Shown here: in pieces, positions 40,831 through 49,097 of the stretch
Layout: the number at the start of each line of letters is the position of its first letter
How positions within the stretch are numbered: position 1 is the first letter of the stretch
Assembly: GCA_964498785.1 (NCBI GenBank)
Contig: CAZCJL010000045.1
Location: forward strand, 1 to 49,097
Source: Mariaggregatimicrobium sp964498785
GTDB taxonomy: Bacteria; Zhuqueibacterota; Zhuqueibacteria; Thermofontimicrobiales; Thiofontviventaceae
Direction of reading: 5' to 3'
DNA length: 49,097 nucleotides
Translations under genes and position numbers: made by a program
The notes under the pieces: generated by a model
Told to the model about the DNA's origin: nothing
The model's input: the letters and a program-made list of their open reading frames with translations, nothing else
The model's database searches: none

Positions 40831-41850
40831 TCATGCTTTCTGAGCTTTTTTTGATGCTTGATAGCTTTTAACAGCATGGTCAATAATCGGCCCGAACATA
40901 TTCGCAAGCAAAATGCCAAATGTGAGTCCGCCAGCAAACAGAGAAAAATATTTAATAATGATCGTCATAATGGCAATAATTGCTGCGTAAATAATCTTTC
41001 CCATGTCTGTTCGAGCGGCAGACACCGGATCTGTCACCATAAAAAAACCACCCAGAATCGCGCCCCCTGCCAATAAGCCGAGCAACGGATCAGCTATTTT
41101 ATCCGGCATCATCAGGAACAGGATTGTCTGGAAAATAATATATGTTACAAAAAAACTAACGACCAGATGCCGGTTGGCTATTTTTTTATAGACGAGATAA
41201 ATGCCACCGATTAACAAAAGCACGGCTGACATTTCGCCTAAAGAACCTCCGCCGATAAAAATAGTTTCACCTAGTTTCTCATATTGCCCGTTTATATTAC
41301 CCAGAAACAACTGCCAAAAACCGGGTAGCGTAGTTGCCCCGTCTTTAAACGCAATGGAGGGAGTCGCCGAGGTGATCGAAGAAAGATAATCGCCAGCCGC
41401 GGCGAAACGCCAGGTGGCGAATCCCGCAGGAAAATCAGAAAAATTGGCCGCAGGTACCCACACATTTGTCATGTGGACCGGGAATGTAATATAGACAAAA
41501 GCTCGTCCTGCAATCGCCGGATTAAATACATTACCGCCAAATCCTCCAAAAGCCATTTTTGCAAAGGTAATGGCAAACACAGCACCGACTACAACCATAT
41601 AAAATGGTATCGTCGGGGGCAAAGTTAATGCATATAAAAATGCTGTCACGAAAACCGCTTCAGATATTTTCCCGTTTTTTCCTCTGACAAATAACCATTC
41701 CGTAATGACACAACTGACCACGGAAATCGTTAAGATCGCTAATGTAACCCAACCAAAAAAGTAAATTGCACCCACAGCGGCAGGAATAAGACAATATACA
41801 ACCGTGCGCATAACTGGTTGTTTCTGAAACTGTATGTTCAATATCCTCAT
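40831..41850 (-). CDS. nqrB: Na+-translocating NADH:quinone oxidoreductase subunit B (short form)
   Basis: The 339-residue membrane protein has about nine to ten helices. GGFGGNVFNPAIAGRAFVY and SITSATPSIAFKDG are present, with Thr163 as the expected covalent FMN site. GMLADPVSAARTD-type residues occur near the C-terminus (MVTDPVSAARTDMGK). It is about 70 residues shorter than typical NqrB: the sequence starts almost at the first helix, as in RnfD. The N-terminal extension that contacts NqrA in the Vibrio complex is missing, in line with the absence of nqrA from this operon. Confidence 0.87.
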   Translation of the reverse strand: MRILNIQFQKQPVMRTVVYCLIPAAVGAIYFFGWVTLAILTISVVSCVITEWLFVRGKNGKISEAVFVTAFLYALTLPPTIPFYMVVVGAVFAITFAKMAFGGFGGNVFNPAIAGRAFVYITFPVHMTNVWVPAANFSDFPAGFATWRFAAAGDYLSSITSATPSIAFKDGATTLPGFWQLFLGNINGQYEKLGETIFIGGGSLGEMSAVLLLIGGIYLVYKKIANRHLVVSFFVTYIIFQTILFLMMPDKIADPLLGLLAGGAILGGFFMVTDPVSAARTDMGKIIYAAIIAIMTIIIKYFSLFAGGLTFGILLANMFGPIIDHAVKSYQASKKAQKA

Positions 41851-41873
41851 TATATCCCTTTTTAATTTTTTCC

Positions 41874-42074
41874 TTATACTTTATGAGCGCGATATCCAAC
41901 TTTATGAATTACAGACACAACTTCATTGAGATCAGCAGTGCCCTCAATTTCAACCATTCCTTCTTCAAGATTAACTTCGCATGCATCCACACCCTGTACC
42001 TGTGAAACGGCCTCCTCTACAACCATTTTACAATGGCTGCAACTCATTTCATCGACTTTTATAATTGACTTCAT
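41874..42074 (-). CDS. Heavy-metal-associated (HMA) domain protein, CopZ-like
   Basis: The 66-residue single HMA domain has MSCSHC (Cys12, Cys15), the metal-binding site of copper chaperones, and the VEIEGTADLNEVV strand-helix of the ferredoxin-like fold. It is the first gene of the nqr operon, in the position normally held by nqrA, with 23 bp to nqrB. No copper ATPase is nearby. A role in delivering metal to the complex, or in redox control, is speculative. Confidence 0.85.
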   Translation of the reverse strand: MKSIIKVDEMSCSHCKMVVEEAVSQVQGVDACEVNLEEGMVEIEGTADLNEVVSVIHKVGYRAHKV

Positions 42075-42372
42075 ATTTCAATCTCCAAATACATTGTAAC
42101 TATTCAAGTTAGATTTAAGCAGCTAATAATTTATAAAATACTATGGATAAAAACAACCAATTTTTCCCATTTCATTCTTTTTTTTCTGAAAAATCTTTGA
42201 AAACAAACGTTCAGGGAATGGATCAATGCGTGAGAATTGCCTCTATGGCAAAATATTAGCTCATTACTTTTTCTTTTATTAACTTTTGCGCTTTTTATTG
42301 TTTTTTCGTTAATATTTTTGTACATTAAATCGTTTTTTAATTATAAAAATTAATAATACGTTGGAGAATAAA

Positions 42373-43818
42373 ATGACAGTAAAGCAATCGATATTATTAA
42401 CCGGGGCGACTGGCTATATTGGGGGCAGACTGCTGCGAGTGCTGCAAAATCACGGTTATCGCATTCGGTGTATGTCACGCCGTGTAGACGCCTTGAAACA
42501 CAAACTGGATAAAAATACAACGGTCGTATACGGGGATCCCCTTGTAAAAGAATCGCTGGAGGATGTTTTTAAAGGCATTGATGTAGCATTTTACTTTATC
42601 CATTCTCTGGGATCAAAACAAAGTTTTGTTCAACTCGACCGAGTTGCAGCAGAAAATTTTAGTTATGCCGCGAAAGCACAGGGCGTTACGCGAATTATTT
42701 ATCTCGGCGGATTAGCGAACCCGGATGAAGAACTTTCGGATCATTTACGCAGCCGCCTCGAGGTCGCGGATTATTTACGGAAATCAGGAATACACGTTAT
42801 CGAGTTTCGGGCGTCGATCATAATTGGTTCAGGGAGTCTATCTTATGAAATGATTCGTGCTCTTGTGGAACGATTACCAGTAATGACAACCCCCAAATGG
42901 GTTTCAATGAAAGCTCAGCCCATTGCTATAAAGGATGTTTTGGAATATCTGTTACAAGCAATTGAGATGACGAACACTAAAAATATGATTTTCGAAATCG
43001 GCGGCTCAGAGATAGTTTCCTATAGAGATTTAATGCGGGAATACGCACGGCAACGCAAACTCCATCGCTGGATGATTCCCGTGCCGGTTTTAACGCCCCG
43101 ACTTTCCAGTTATTGGCTGGGCCTGGTCACTCCGTTATATGCTCGCATCGGCAAAAAATTAATTGATAGCATTCGACATCCGACTGTTATTCAGGATACT
43201 TCAGCGCTTGAGTATTTTGACGTCAAGCCCCAAAATGTCCGGCAATCAATTACGGAAGCCCTTCAAAATGAAGACAAGGAGTTTGCCGAGACGCGATGGT
43301 CAGATGCGTTGTCCTCAGCAGGAAATCCAAAAGATTGGACTGGCATTCGAGTCGGCAATCGACTTGTGGATTCTCGCACTGCTAAAGTTAATGTTCCGCC
43401 GGAACAGGCATTTAAACCAATTGAAAAAATAGGCGGAGATACTGGTTGGTATTATGCAAACTGGCTATGGCATTTGCGCGGGTTTCTCGACTTACTTGTC
43501 GGAGGTGTTGGAATGCGGCGCGGAAGACGTGATCCGAGTTCGTTGCATGTGGGAGATGCTGTCGATTTCTGGCGCGTGGAAGCTATTGAGAAGAACCGAC
43601 AGCTACGGTTACAGGCAGAAATGAAGCTTCCTGCGCGAGCGTGGCTCGAATTCGAAGTGGAACCGACCGAAGACAACGGATCAATTATAAGGCAAACGGC
43701 TCATTACGATCCGGCAGGTCTCTTTGGGTTGATTTACTGGTATTCTATCTACCCTGCTCATCGCGCAATATTTGCCGGTTTACTAAGAGGCATAGTTAAT
43801 GCATGTAAAAAACTGTAA
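42373..43818 (+). CDS. NAD(P)-binding SDR (NmrA-like) protein with C-terminal DUF2867 domain
   Basis: The protein is 481 residues from ATG 42373, with TTGGAG 6 bases upstream; the frame opens at TTG 42361. The N-terminal Rossmann domain (about 1-290) has LTGATGYIGGRLL. The C-terminal domain (about 300-481) has WYYANWLWHLRGFLDLLVGG, VGDAVDFWRVE and HYDPAGLFGLIYWYSIYPAH, the pattern of DUF2867. Such fusions are widespread and of unknown substrate. The gene diverges from the nqr operon; the 298-bp gap between them shows no gene. Confidence 0.83.
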   Translation: MTVKQSILLTGATGYIGGRLLRVLQNHGYRIRCMSRRVDALKHKLDKNTTVVYGDPLVKESLEDVFKGIDVAFYFIHSLGSKQSFVQLDRVAAENFSYAAKAQGVTRIIYLGGLANPDEELSDHLRSRLEVADYLRKSGIHVIEFRASIIIGSGSLSYEMIRALVERLPVMTTPKWVSMKAQPIAIKDVLEYLLQAIEMTNTKNMIFEIGGSEIVSYRDLMREYARQRKLHRWMIPVPVLTPRLSSYWLGLVTPLYARIGKKLIDSIRHPTVIQDTSALEYFDVKPQNVRQSITEALQNEDKEFAETRWSDALSSAGNPKDWTGIRVGNRLVDSRTAKVNVPPEQAFKPIEKIGGDTGWYYANWLWHLRGFLDLLVGGVGMRRGRRDPSSLHVGDAVDFWRVEAIEKNRQLRLQAEMKLPARAWLEFEVEPTEDNGSIIRQTAHYDPAGLFGLIYWYSIYPAHRAIFAGLLRGIVNACKKL

Positions 43819-43826
43819 AATAATAA

Positions 43827-43855
43827 TTGACTTTTTACTTTATTTATGTTAATTT
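43827..43855 (+). promoter_or_regulatory. Candidate promoter of a short transcript
   Basis: TTGACT (43827-43832) and TAATTT (43850-43855) are separated by 17 bp. A ribosome-binding site, a short frame and a terminator follow within 250 bp. Confidence 0.45.
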
Positions 43856-43956
43856 AAGTATTTCTAACTTTTTTATCGCATTATTACAGACTTATCATTT
43901 TGTTGGTGTATGCGTTATCATTTTTCTATTTGTTAATCAAAAAGGTGGTGGTATAA

Positions 43957-44085
43957 GTGGTATCCTATTTTCTCGACAGACCAGGTTTTGATGCGCCTGG
44001 AACTGTATATAATGAGATTTTTTTCTTCATGAATAATAATTCCAAAAAATCTGCAATTTTAAAGTTGGATTTTCCGTTAACATAA
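43957..44085 (+). CDS. Possible 42-residue peptide or small RNA locus
   Basis: A GTG-started frame follows a strong AGGTGGTGG site. It encodes VSYFLDRPGFDAPGTVYNEI and then a Lys/Asn-rich end. Inside it, CCAGG-N10-CCTGG can form a hairpin. With the upstream promoter and the downstream stem-loop it makes a compact transcription unit of about 240 nt. I do not recognise the peptide, and the unit could equally be a non-coding RNA or a leader of the kinase gene. Confidence 0.35.
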   Translation: MVSYFLDRPGFDAPGTVYNEIFFFMNNNSKKSAILKLDFPLT

Positions 44086-44099
44086 TTGCAGTTTTTTTT
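44051..44099 (+). terminator. Stem with T-run after the short frame
   Basis: CTGCAATT (44051-44058) pairs with AATTGCAG (44084-44091) and is followed by eight T. The loop is long (25 bases), so efficiency is uncertain. Confidence 0.5.
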
Positions 44100-44173
44100 G
44101 TACTTCTTCTTGATTATGCTATTTGCCTAAGATGGCTTCATAATTTTCTTTCACATAAAGTCCGGTGTTTTAT

Positions 44174-47100
44174 ATGAATGACTTTGATAAATCAAAAGAA
44201 AAATTAATTCATGAATTGAATGAATTACGCTTCGAATTAAAAAATTCAAAAGAACTCTGCCATCAGCAACATCAAGAACTCCGTATTCTGAGGCATAAAG
44301 ACGACCGTTTTATTGAATTCTCAAATCTTCTTCCCGAAATTATCTTTGAAACTAATTCCAAAGGAAAACTTGTGTTGATCAACAAGCCGGCAATGGAACT
44401 GACAGGTTATACCAGAGAGGATTTTAATAAAGGTATCTATGCAATTGAGATGTTAGCTGAGCAAGACACGGAAAGAGCCCGTTCACACATGGAGAATATT
44501 CTCAACGGTAAGCCGCAACCACAGGCTGAATTTTTAGCGCAACGAAAAGATAAAAGCACTTTTCCGATACTCGTACATTCCATGCCGATTTTGAAAAATG
44601 GGAAAGTCATCGGAATGCGCGGAATTATCTATGATCTTTCCGAAGACAAAAAAAGAGAAAATCAAAACAAGTATTTTAATCAAGAACGGCACATTATAAT
44701 TAATAAATCTGGTATTGAAATAGCAGTTATCGACTATAACGGAAAAATCGATTTTCTAAATGATTATTCGGCGCAATCCTTTCATGTCTCGGCAGAAAAG
44801 ATTATTGGTAAAAAACTTTCCGCATTATTTCCGAAAGAAGTAGCCAATGCCCAATTGGCAAATATCAGGAGAGTGATAGAATCGGGTCAGGAATATCTTC
44901 ACGAAACACGTTTACCTGTCGATGGTAGCTGGCGTTGGTATTTTGCTAACTTACAACCATTTCATAGTTCCGACGGAAAAATTAACAAAGTTATGGTAAT
45001 TGCCCAAAATATTACTGAAAAGAAGCATGCCGAAGAAAAGCTAAATGAACACAAGACCATGGCAAAAATTTTAATGGACTCTGCAAACGAATCTATTTTC
45101 CTTATCGATAGAAATTTGAAAATTTTAATAGCGAATCCCTCAGCGGCAAGGCGTTTGAATGTAAAGGTAGAAGATTTAATTGGTAAAAATTTAAGAGAAA
45201 TCCCACAATACTCATCCAATAAACCTCTTTGTGAAAATCGATCACAAAAAATTAATCAGGTGTTAAAAACAGGGATACCAGTTCATTTTAGTGATAGTCG
45301 CGATGAATTCTTTTTTGATATAAGCATCTATCCGATAGTAACTCAAGGAAATATTAGCAGCTTGGCTATATATTGTCGCGATATTACCGATCAAAAGAAA
45401 GCTGAAAATGCGCTCCGGTTAAGTGAAGAACGACTGCGCCGTGTGGTGCAAAACATGCCAGTTATGATGATTGCCTTTGATGATGATCAAAATATTATTG
45501 TGTGGAACAGAGAATGTGAACTGATAACAGGTTATCTTATGAGCGACATTATTGGTAATTCCGATACAATTGAATTCACATATCCGAATTCAACACTACA
45601 CGATAAAATGGTGAGCGAATGGGCAACACGCGGAAACTACTTTCGAAATTGGGAAAATACCATCACTTGTAAAAATGGCAGTGAAAAAACAATCGCATGG
45701 TCAAATATTTCAAAACACTTCCCAATTCCTGGCTGGGCAACATGGGGAATTGGAATTGACATCACAAAACGAAAGCAATTTGAAAAAGCACTGTCCAAAT
45801 CCGAAGAACAGTACCGACTGGTCTTTGAAAATTCTACTGAGGCAATTCTGGTTATTCAGGATCGTCGTTTAAAATTTTTTAATCCCCGAACAGAGGAATT
45901 TACAGGTTACTCTCACCAGGATCTGATAAATTTATCTATTCTGAAAATCATTCACCCGGAAGACAAAGCAAGTATTGTTAAATTGGGTAAAAGGCAGTGG
46001 ACAACATCTCACGCCTCCAAAATTCAAAACATTCGAATCATAACTAAACCGGGAAAAATACGATGGTTTGAAATAGGTATAGTAAAAATACAATGGCAGG
46101 GAAGACCAGCGTTGCTCAACTTTGCAGTTGATATTACCCAGCAAAAGGAAATGGAAGCGGAGCAGATTAAACTACAACAACAATTGTTTCAAACACAAAA
46201 AATGGAACTAATAGGCCGCCTGGCAAGTGGTATTGCACATGATTTTAACAATCTGCTCTCGCCGATAATTAGCTATTTAACCTTAACTTTAATGGAAGTA
46301 TCAAGCAAAGATCCGTTATATTTAAAAATAAATCATATTTTAGAATTATCACGACAAGCACAAAGTTTAACCCGCCATTTGCTTGCTTTTGGGCGAAAAC
46401 AAGATATGATTTTAAATCCCGTTAATCTTAATGATGAGATCACCCAATTCAACAAAATTTTGCGCCATTTGGTTAACAGAAACATTGACATAAAAACAAT
46501 CCTCGCTCCCTCTCTGGAACTTATCAAAGCTGATTCCTCGCAAATCCATCAAATACTGATGAACCTGGTAATAAATGCGCAGGACGCCATGCCAAATGGC
46601 GGCAAACTTATTATTGAAACTGTAAATGTAACGATCTTTGAAGAGAAGAGCCAGGAATTACCGAAAACTGGCCCGGGCCAATATGTAATGCTTGCAGTGA
46701 GCGATAATGGTCATGGTATGGATAAACAAACGCTTGAAAAAATATTCGAGCCCTTTTACACAACAAAAGGTCGGTGCAAAGGAACAGGTTTGGGGCTTAC
46801 TACCATTCAACAGATTATGAATCAATATAACGGATCCATAAGCGTTTGCAGTGAACCCCAGAAAGGAGCTACTTTTAAACTATATTTTCCCGTGGGTTAT
46901 TCAGAAAAATCAACTGTTAATGAACGGGTGCAACCAAATTTCAGCTATACAACACCATCTGATGGTTTGATTTTAATTGTGGATGATGATGAAAAGTGTC
47001 TGTCACTCATCGAAGATGTTTTGGTTAAAATGAATCATAATGTGCTTAAAGCTGACGGGCCTCAAAAAGCACTAACATTGGCCAAAGAATATGGTAAGAA

Positions 47101-47311
47101 AATTCAACTACTGATAACAGATGTAAATATGACTGAATTAAATGGAAAAGAATTATTCAATAAATTACGCGATCAGAATCTGAAATTAAAAGTATTGTTT
47201 ATATCAGGATATTTAAAAGAAATGGTCGATATCGTTGAAAACAACTTTTTGCAAAAACCATTTTCTGCTCAACAGCTTCTCGCCAAAGTAAACACAATCT
47301 TCGCGAGTTAA
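44174..47311 (+). CDS. Hybrid sensor histidine kinase with about five PAS domains and a receiver
   Basis: The protein is 1045 residues from ATG 44174; GTG 44165 adds three. A short coiled coil (about 8-40) precedes five PAS/PAC units (near 45-155, 170-285, 295-408, 415-530 and 540-655). HisKA with His689 (ASGIAHDFNNLLSP) is of the H-D-F-N-N type. HATPase_c has NLVINAQDAMP, DNGHGMD and GTGLGL. A C-terminal receiver with Asp983 (LLITDVNM) and the KPF motif ends the protein. There is no membrane segment, so it senses a cytoplasmic signal. No output regulator is adjacent. Confidence 0.9.
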   Translation: MNDFDKSKEKLIHELNELRFELKNSKELCHQQHQELRILRHKDDRFIEFSNLLPEIIFETNSKGKLVLINKPAMELTGYTREDFNKGIYAIEMLAEQDTERARSHMENILNGKPQPQAEFLAQRKDKSTFPILVHSMPILKNGKVIGMRGIIYDLSEDKKRENQNKYFNQERHIIINKSGIEIAVIDYNGKIDFLNDYSAQSFHVSAEKIIGKKLSALFPKEVANAQLANIRRVIESGQEYLHETRLPVDGSWRWYFANLQPFHSSDGKINKVMVIAQNITEKKHAEEKLNEHKTMAKILMDSANESIFLIDRNLKILIANPSAARRLNVKVEDLIGKNLREIPQYSSNKPLCENRSQKINQVLKTGIPVHFSDSRDEFFFDISIYPIVTQGNISSLAIYCRDITDQKKAENALRLSEERLRRVVQNMPVMMIAFDDDQNIIVWNRECELITGYLMSDIIGNSDTIEFTYPNSTLHDKMVSEWATRGNYFRNWENTITCKNGSEKTIAWSNISKHFPIPGWATWGIGIDITKRKQFEKALSKSEEQYRLVFENSTEAILVIQDRRLKFFNPRTEEFTGYSHQDLINLSILKIIHPEDKASIVKLGKRQWTTSHASKIQNIRIITKPGKIRWFEIGIVKIQWQGRPALLNFAVDITQQKEMEAEQIKLQQQLFQTQKMELIGRLASGIAHDFNNLLSPIISYLTLTLMEVSSKDPLYLKINHILELSRQAQSLTRHLLAFGRKQDMILNPVNLNDEITQFNKILRHLVNRNIDIKTILAPSLELIKADSSQIHQILMNLVINAQDAMPNGGKLIIETVNVTIFEEKSQELPKTGPGQYVMLAVSDNGHGMDKQTLEKIFEPFYTTKGRCKGTGLGLTTIQQIMNQYNGSISVCSEPQKGATFKLYFPVGYSEKSTVNERVQPNFSYTTPSDGLILIVDDDEKCLSLIEDVLVKMNHNVLKADGPQKALTLAKEYGKKIQLLITDVNMTELNGKELFNKLRDQNLKLKVLFISGYLKEMVDIVENNFLQKPFSAQQLLAKVNTIFAS

Positions 47312-47355
47312 TCTGAATAGAGCATTTTAGGGGGATCGCATATTTCAGTTGCTAT

Positions 47356-47401
47356 AAAAAAGACTCCCTTACCTGATATTTCAGGCAAAGCAGTCTTTTT
47401 T
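47356..47401. terminator. Bidirectional terminator between the kinase and a convergent gene
   Basis: AAAAAAGACT (47356-47365) pairs with AGTCTTTTTT (47392-47401), with an inner CCTGA/TCAGG hairpin. It lies between the converging kinase and secreted-protein genes. Confidence 0.8.
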
Positions 47402-47436
47402 GTAGTTCATCAAAAAGGTAAGAAGAATAAAACACT

Positions 47437-47841
47437 TTAATTCAGGGCAAATTTAGCGGCAGAATACATCTCGTACACTTTTGCAAAAAATTTATCCGCT
47501 TCTACATAGTCATTCGGGTCAACATAACATGTCTCCTTTTCGCTTTCCAGTAAATAAACCGCCATTTGGCAATGAATTCGTGTTGTCAAATCAGAATCAG
47601 TATCACTTAATTTCTTCAATTTTTTGAACAGCGTTTTTACATCTACGTCCGGATACTGCGATTTAAATTTAACGACCAAAAAAGCTGCGCTGGAACGAAC
47701 GCCATCAACTTCAGAATCCAGCGATTTCAAGTAGCCCTGTTTGGCCATTTCTATGTAAGTCCCCTCGTCATTTGTTTGGGCAAAAACAGAGACAAAGGCA
47801 CAGACTAAAACCAAAACCATCATTCTTGTAAAAGCTTTCAT
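47437..47841 (-). CDS. Small secreted protein of unknown function, HEAT-like helices
   Basis: The 134-residue protein has a clear signal peptide (about 1-21, ending VFAQ). The rest is helical, with a pattern like VRSSAAFLVVKFKSQYPDVD and TTRIHCQMAVYLLES that suggests two HEAT-like or TPR-like helical pairs. Two Cys in the mature part could pair. No family is recognised. A GGAGG-type ribosome site precedes the ATG. It is probably a single-gene unit. Confidence 0.7.
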   Translation of the reverse strand: MKAFTRMMVLVLVCAFVSVFAQTNDEGTYIEMAKQGYLKSLDSEVDGVRSSAAFLVVKFKSQYPDVDVKTLFKKLKKLSDTDSDLTTRIHCQMAVYLLESEKETCYVDPNDYVEADKFFAKVYEMYSAAKFALN

Positions 47842-47962
47842 GACACACCTCCGTATATTTAATGAATTTTATTTTCTAATTTTATTTTCAATTATCTTAT
47901 ATGGAAATTTACACTGATAGTTGTCAAATAAGCGTCAATAAATGTAAATAAATGTCACCAAA

Positions 47963-49006
47963 TCAATTAAAAATATCATCCAATAAATCCCAGAAACTTC
48001 TCTGCCGTCGGTCAACCTTTTGATAACGTTCTTTTTTAAAGACGCCAATCGGAAGATCATAAATTCCGCCATCAAGCCAGGCATCATAAACACGGATGGC
48101 AATCACATTTTCTTTACCAATTTTTACTATTTTTTGAGGCAGATAATATGCCCGAACCTGCTGATACCAATGTCCGTATTCACCGATATAATTATTTTTC
48201 GGGATCGGCCCGGTGCTACCAATACGGATGCCATTGAGGAAAACCTGGTCAACATCATCGATTTTACCAAGCATTAAAATTAATTCATCCTGTTTGAAAT
48301 CATCCGGAATAAAGACCTGTTTTCGGTACCAGGCAAATCCATCATAGTCAATATATCCCTGACCTTCCCAGAAACCAGGCACAATTATTTGATCCCAGTG
48401 AGAATCATCATAATTTTCGTTTGCCCATAATTCTCTGTCTCCGGTTTTAAATTTCCAGTATCCGCCCAGCTCGATATCCGGTGCAAGATTTCTTTTAACA
48501 GAACAGATACCAATATTCCCCTGAATGATTCCCCCCTGTAGTTGATCATCATAAACCCGCACAGAGATTACATTGTCTTTCTCAAATTGAATTAAATTCT
48601 TGGGGATAAAGTACTTGCGATGAACGTTATACGCAGTATGATATTTAGGAGGAAACTGTCCTGCACTGCCAATTTGCACTCCATTGAAAAATACAGCGTC
48701 CACATCATCTATTTGACCAAGCAGCAAATAAAGGTTATCCTTTTTTAAACGTTTCGGAAATTGAATCAACTTACGGTACCATGCATAACCGTCATATCCT
48801 GGATATCCGTTGTCTTCCCAATTATCGGGTACATAGATAGATTTCCAATCAGAATCATCAAAATCAGGTTCTGCCCATTTCATGTTATCACCAATCTCAA
48901 ACTTCCAGCGACCGCGCAGATTGATTTCTTTTTTTAAATCAGAGGCATTTAGCAAAGAAGTGACAATCGACATAAGTATTCCAAAAAAAATAATTCTTTT
49001 ATACAT
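47963..49006 (-). CDS. Secreted protein with two tandem GH2-type sugar-binding domains
   Basis: The 347-residue protein has a signal peptide (about 1-22). Two homologous jelly-roll units follow (about 29-170 and 180-325). Each carries G-x-W-K-F near its start, then D-D-S-x-W, W-Y-R-K, IDDVD-x-VF-x-NG-x-x-IGS and a V-I-x-V-R-V-Y-D strand. These are the features of the glycoside hydrolase family 2 N-terminal sugar-binding fold. No catalytic domain is attached, so it is likely a carbohydrate-binding or scaffold protein. The two units are clearly an internal duplication. An AAAGGAT ribosome site precedes the ATG. Confidence 0.78.
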   Translation of the reverse strand: MYKRIIFFGILMSIVTSLLNASDLKKEINLRGRWKFEIGDNMKWAEPDFDDSDWKSIYVPDNWEDNGYPGYDGYAWYRKLIQFPKRLKKDNLYLLLGQIDDVDAVFFNGVQIGSAGQFPPKYHTAYNVHRKYFIPKNLIQFEKDNVISVRVYDDQLQGGIIQGNIGICSVKRNLAPDIELGGYWKFKTGDRELWANENYDDSHWDQIIVPGFWEGQGYIDYDGFAWYRKQVFIPDDFKQDELILMLGKIDDVDQVFLNGIRIGSTGPIPKNNYIGEYGHWYQQVRAYYLPQKIVKIGKENVIAIRVYDAWLDGGIYDLPIGVFKKERYQKVDRRQRSFWDLLDDIFN

Positions 49007-49097
49007 TATTGTTTATCCTTTCATAAAAAAATAAAATATGTATCTTCTCAATATTTTATGGTAGATATGGGCGCTTGCCGCAATGTCGTATTTAAAC

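Overview
The window looks like a chromosomal piece of an AT-rich, Gram-negative, anaerobic or facultative bacterium. Envelope and energy genes point to this: a TPR/beta-barrel outer-membrane exporter, lipoprotein-like surface proteins, an Nqr-type membrane complex, and ferredoxin-dependent 2-oxoacid oxidoreductase. The fused radical SAM/DUF2344 gene followed by rng, rplU and rpmA, and the mix of families, fit an FCB-affiliated lineage (Calditrichota/KSB1-like). That placement is an inference from gene content only. I see no rRNA, tRNA, CRISPR array or complete transposase gene.

Left block (1-10.8 kb). A GH9 glycanase (+) converges on a tight five-gene minus-strand operon: TPR/beta-barrel protein, processive family-2 glycosyltransferase, small membrane protein, catalytically degenerate deacetylase-like protein, and FnIII surface protein. 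Together they resemble a synthase-dependent exopolysaccharide system of the Pga/Pel/Bcs type, but no gene is a close match to a classical one. The block is bracketed by inverted ~124-bp copies of one sequence. The two copies carry the 3' half (33-177) and the 5' half (10564-10703) of a broken GIY-YIG nuclease gene. At the left copy a ~299-bp MITE-like element sits between 8-bp direct repeats inside that gene.

Middle (10.8-34 kb). This part holds a KaiC-like ATPase, a 2-oxoacid:ferredoxin oxidoreductase operon (ferredoxin, alpha, fused beta-gamma), radical SAM/DUF2344-rng, rplU-rpmA and malate dehydrogenase. Next come an apparent operon of M24 peptidase, formiminotransferase-cyclodeaminase, M14 carboxypeptidase, PfkB kinase and SH3-parvulin, then an M29-like aminopeptidase, a radical SAM protein and an S4 protein. 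A group of small proteins follows: lipoprotein, 2H phosphoesterase, HAD-like protein, a CX4CH haem-motif protein with two membrane proteins, and a thioredoxin-fold protein. Broken genes lie between them, including a frameshifted coiled-coil protein and a DUF123 fragment.

Right (34-49 kb). This part holds a sulfotransferase, a decayed thiol peroxidase (tpx) pseudogene, a rubrerythrin-like protein with a Fur-family regulator, and an Nqr operon. The Nqr operon runs HMA protein-nqrB-C-D-E-F-unknown and has no nqrA; its NqrB is short. After that come an SDR/DUF2867 protein, a possible 42-residue gene with its own promoter and terminator, a five-PAS hybrid histidine kinase, and two secreted proteins. 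One of the secreted proteins is a tandem duplication of a GH2-type sugar-binding fold.
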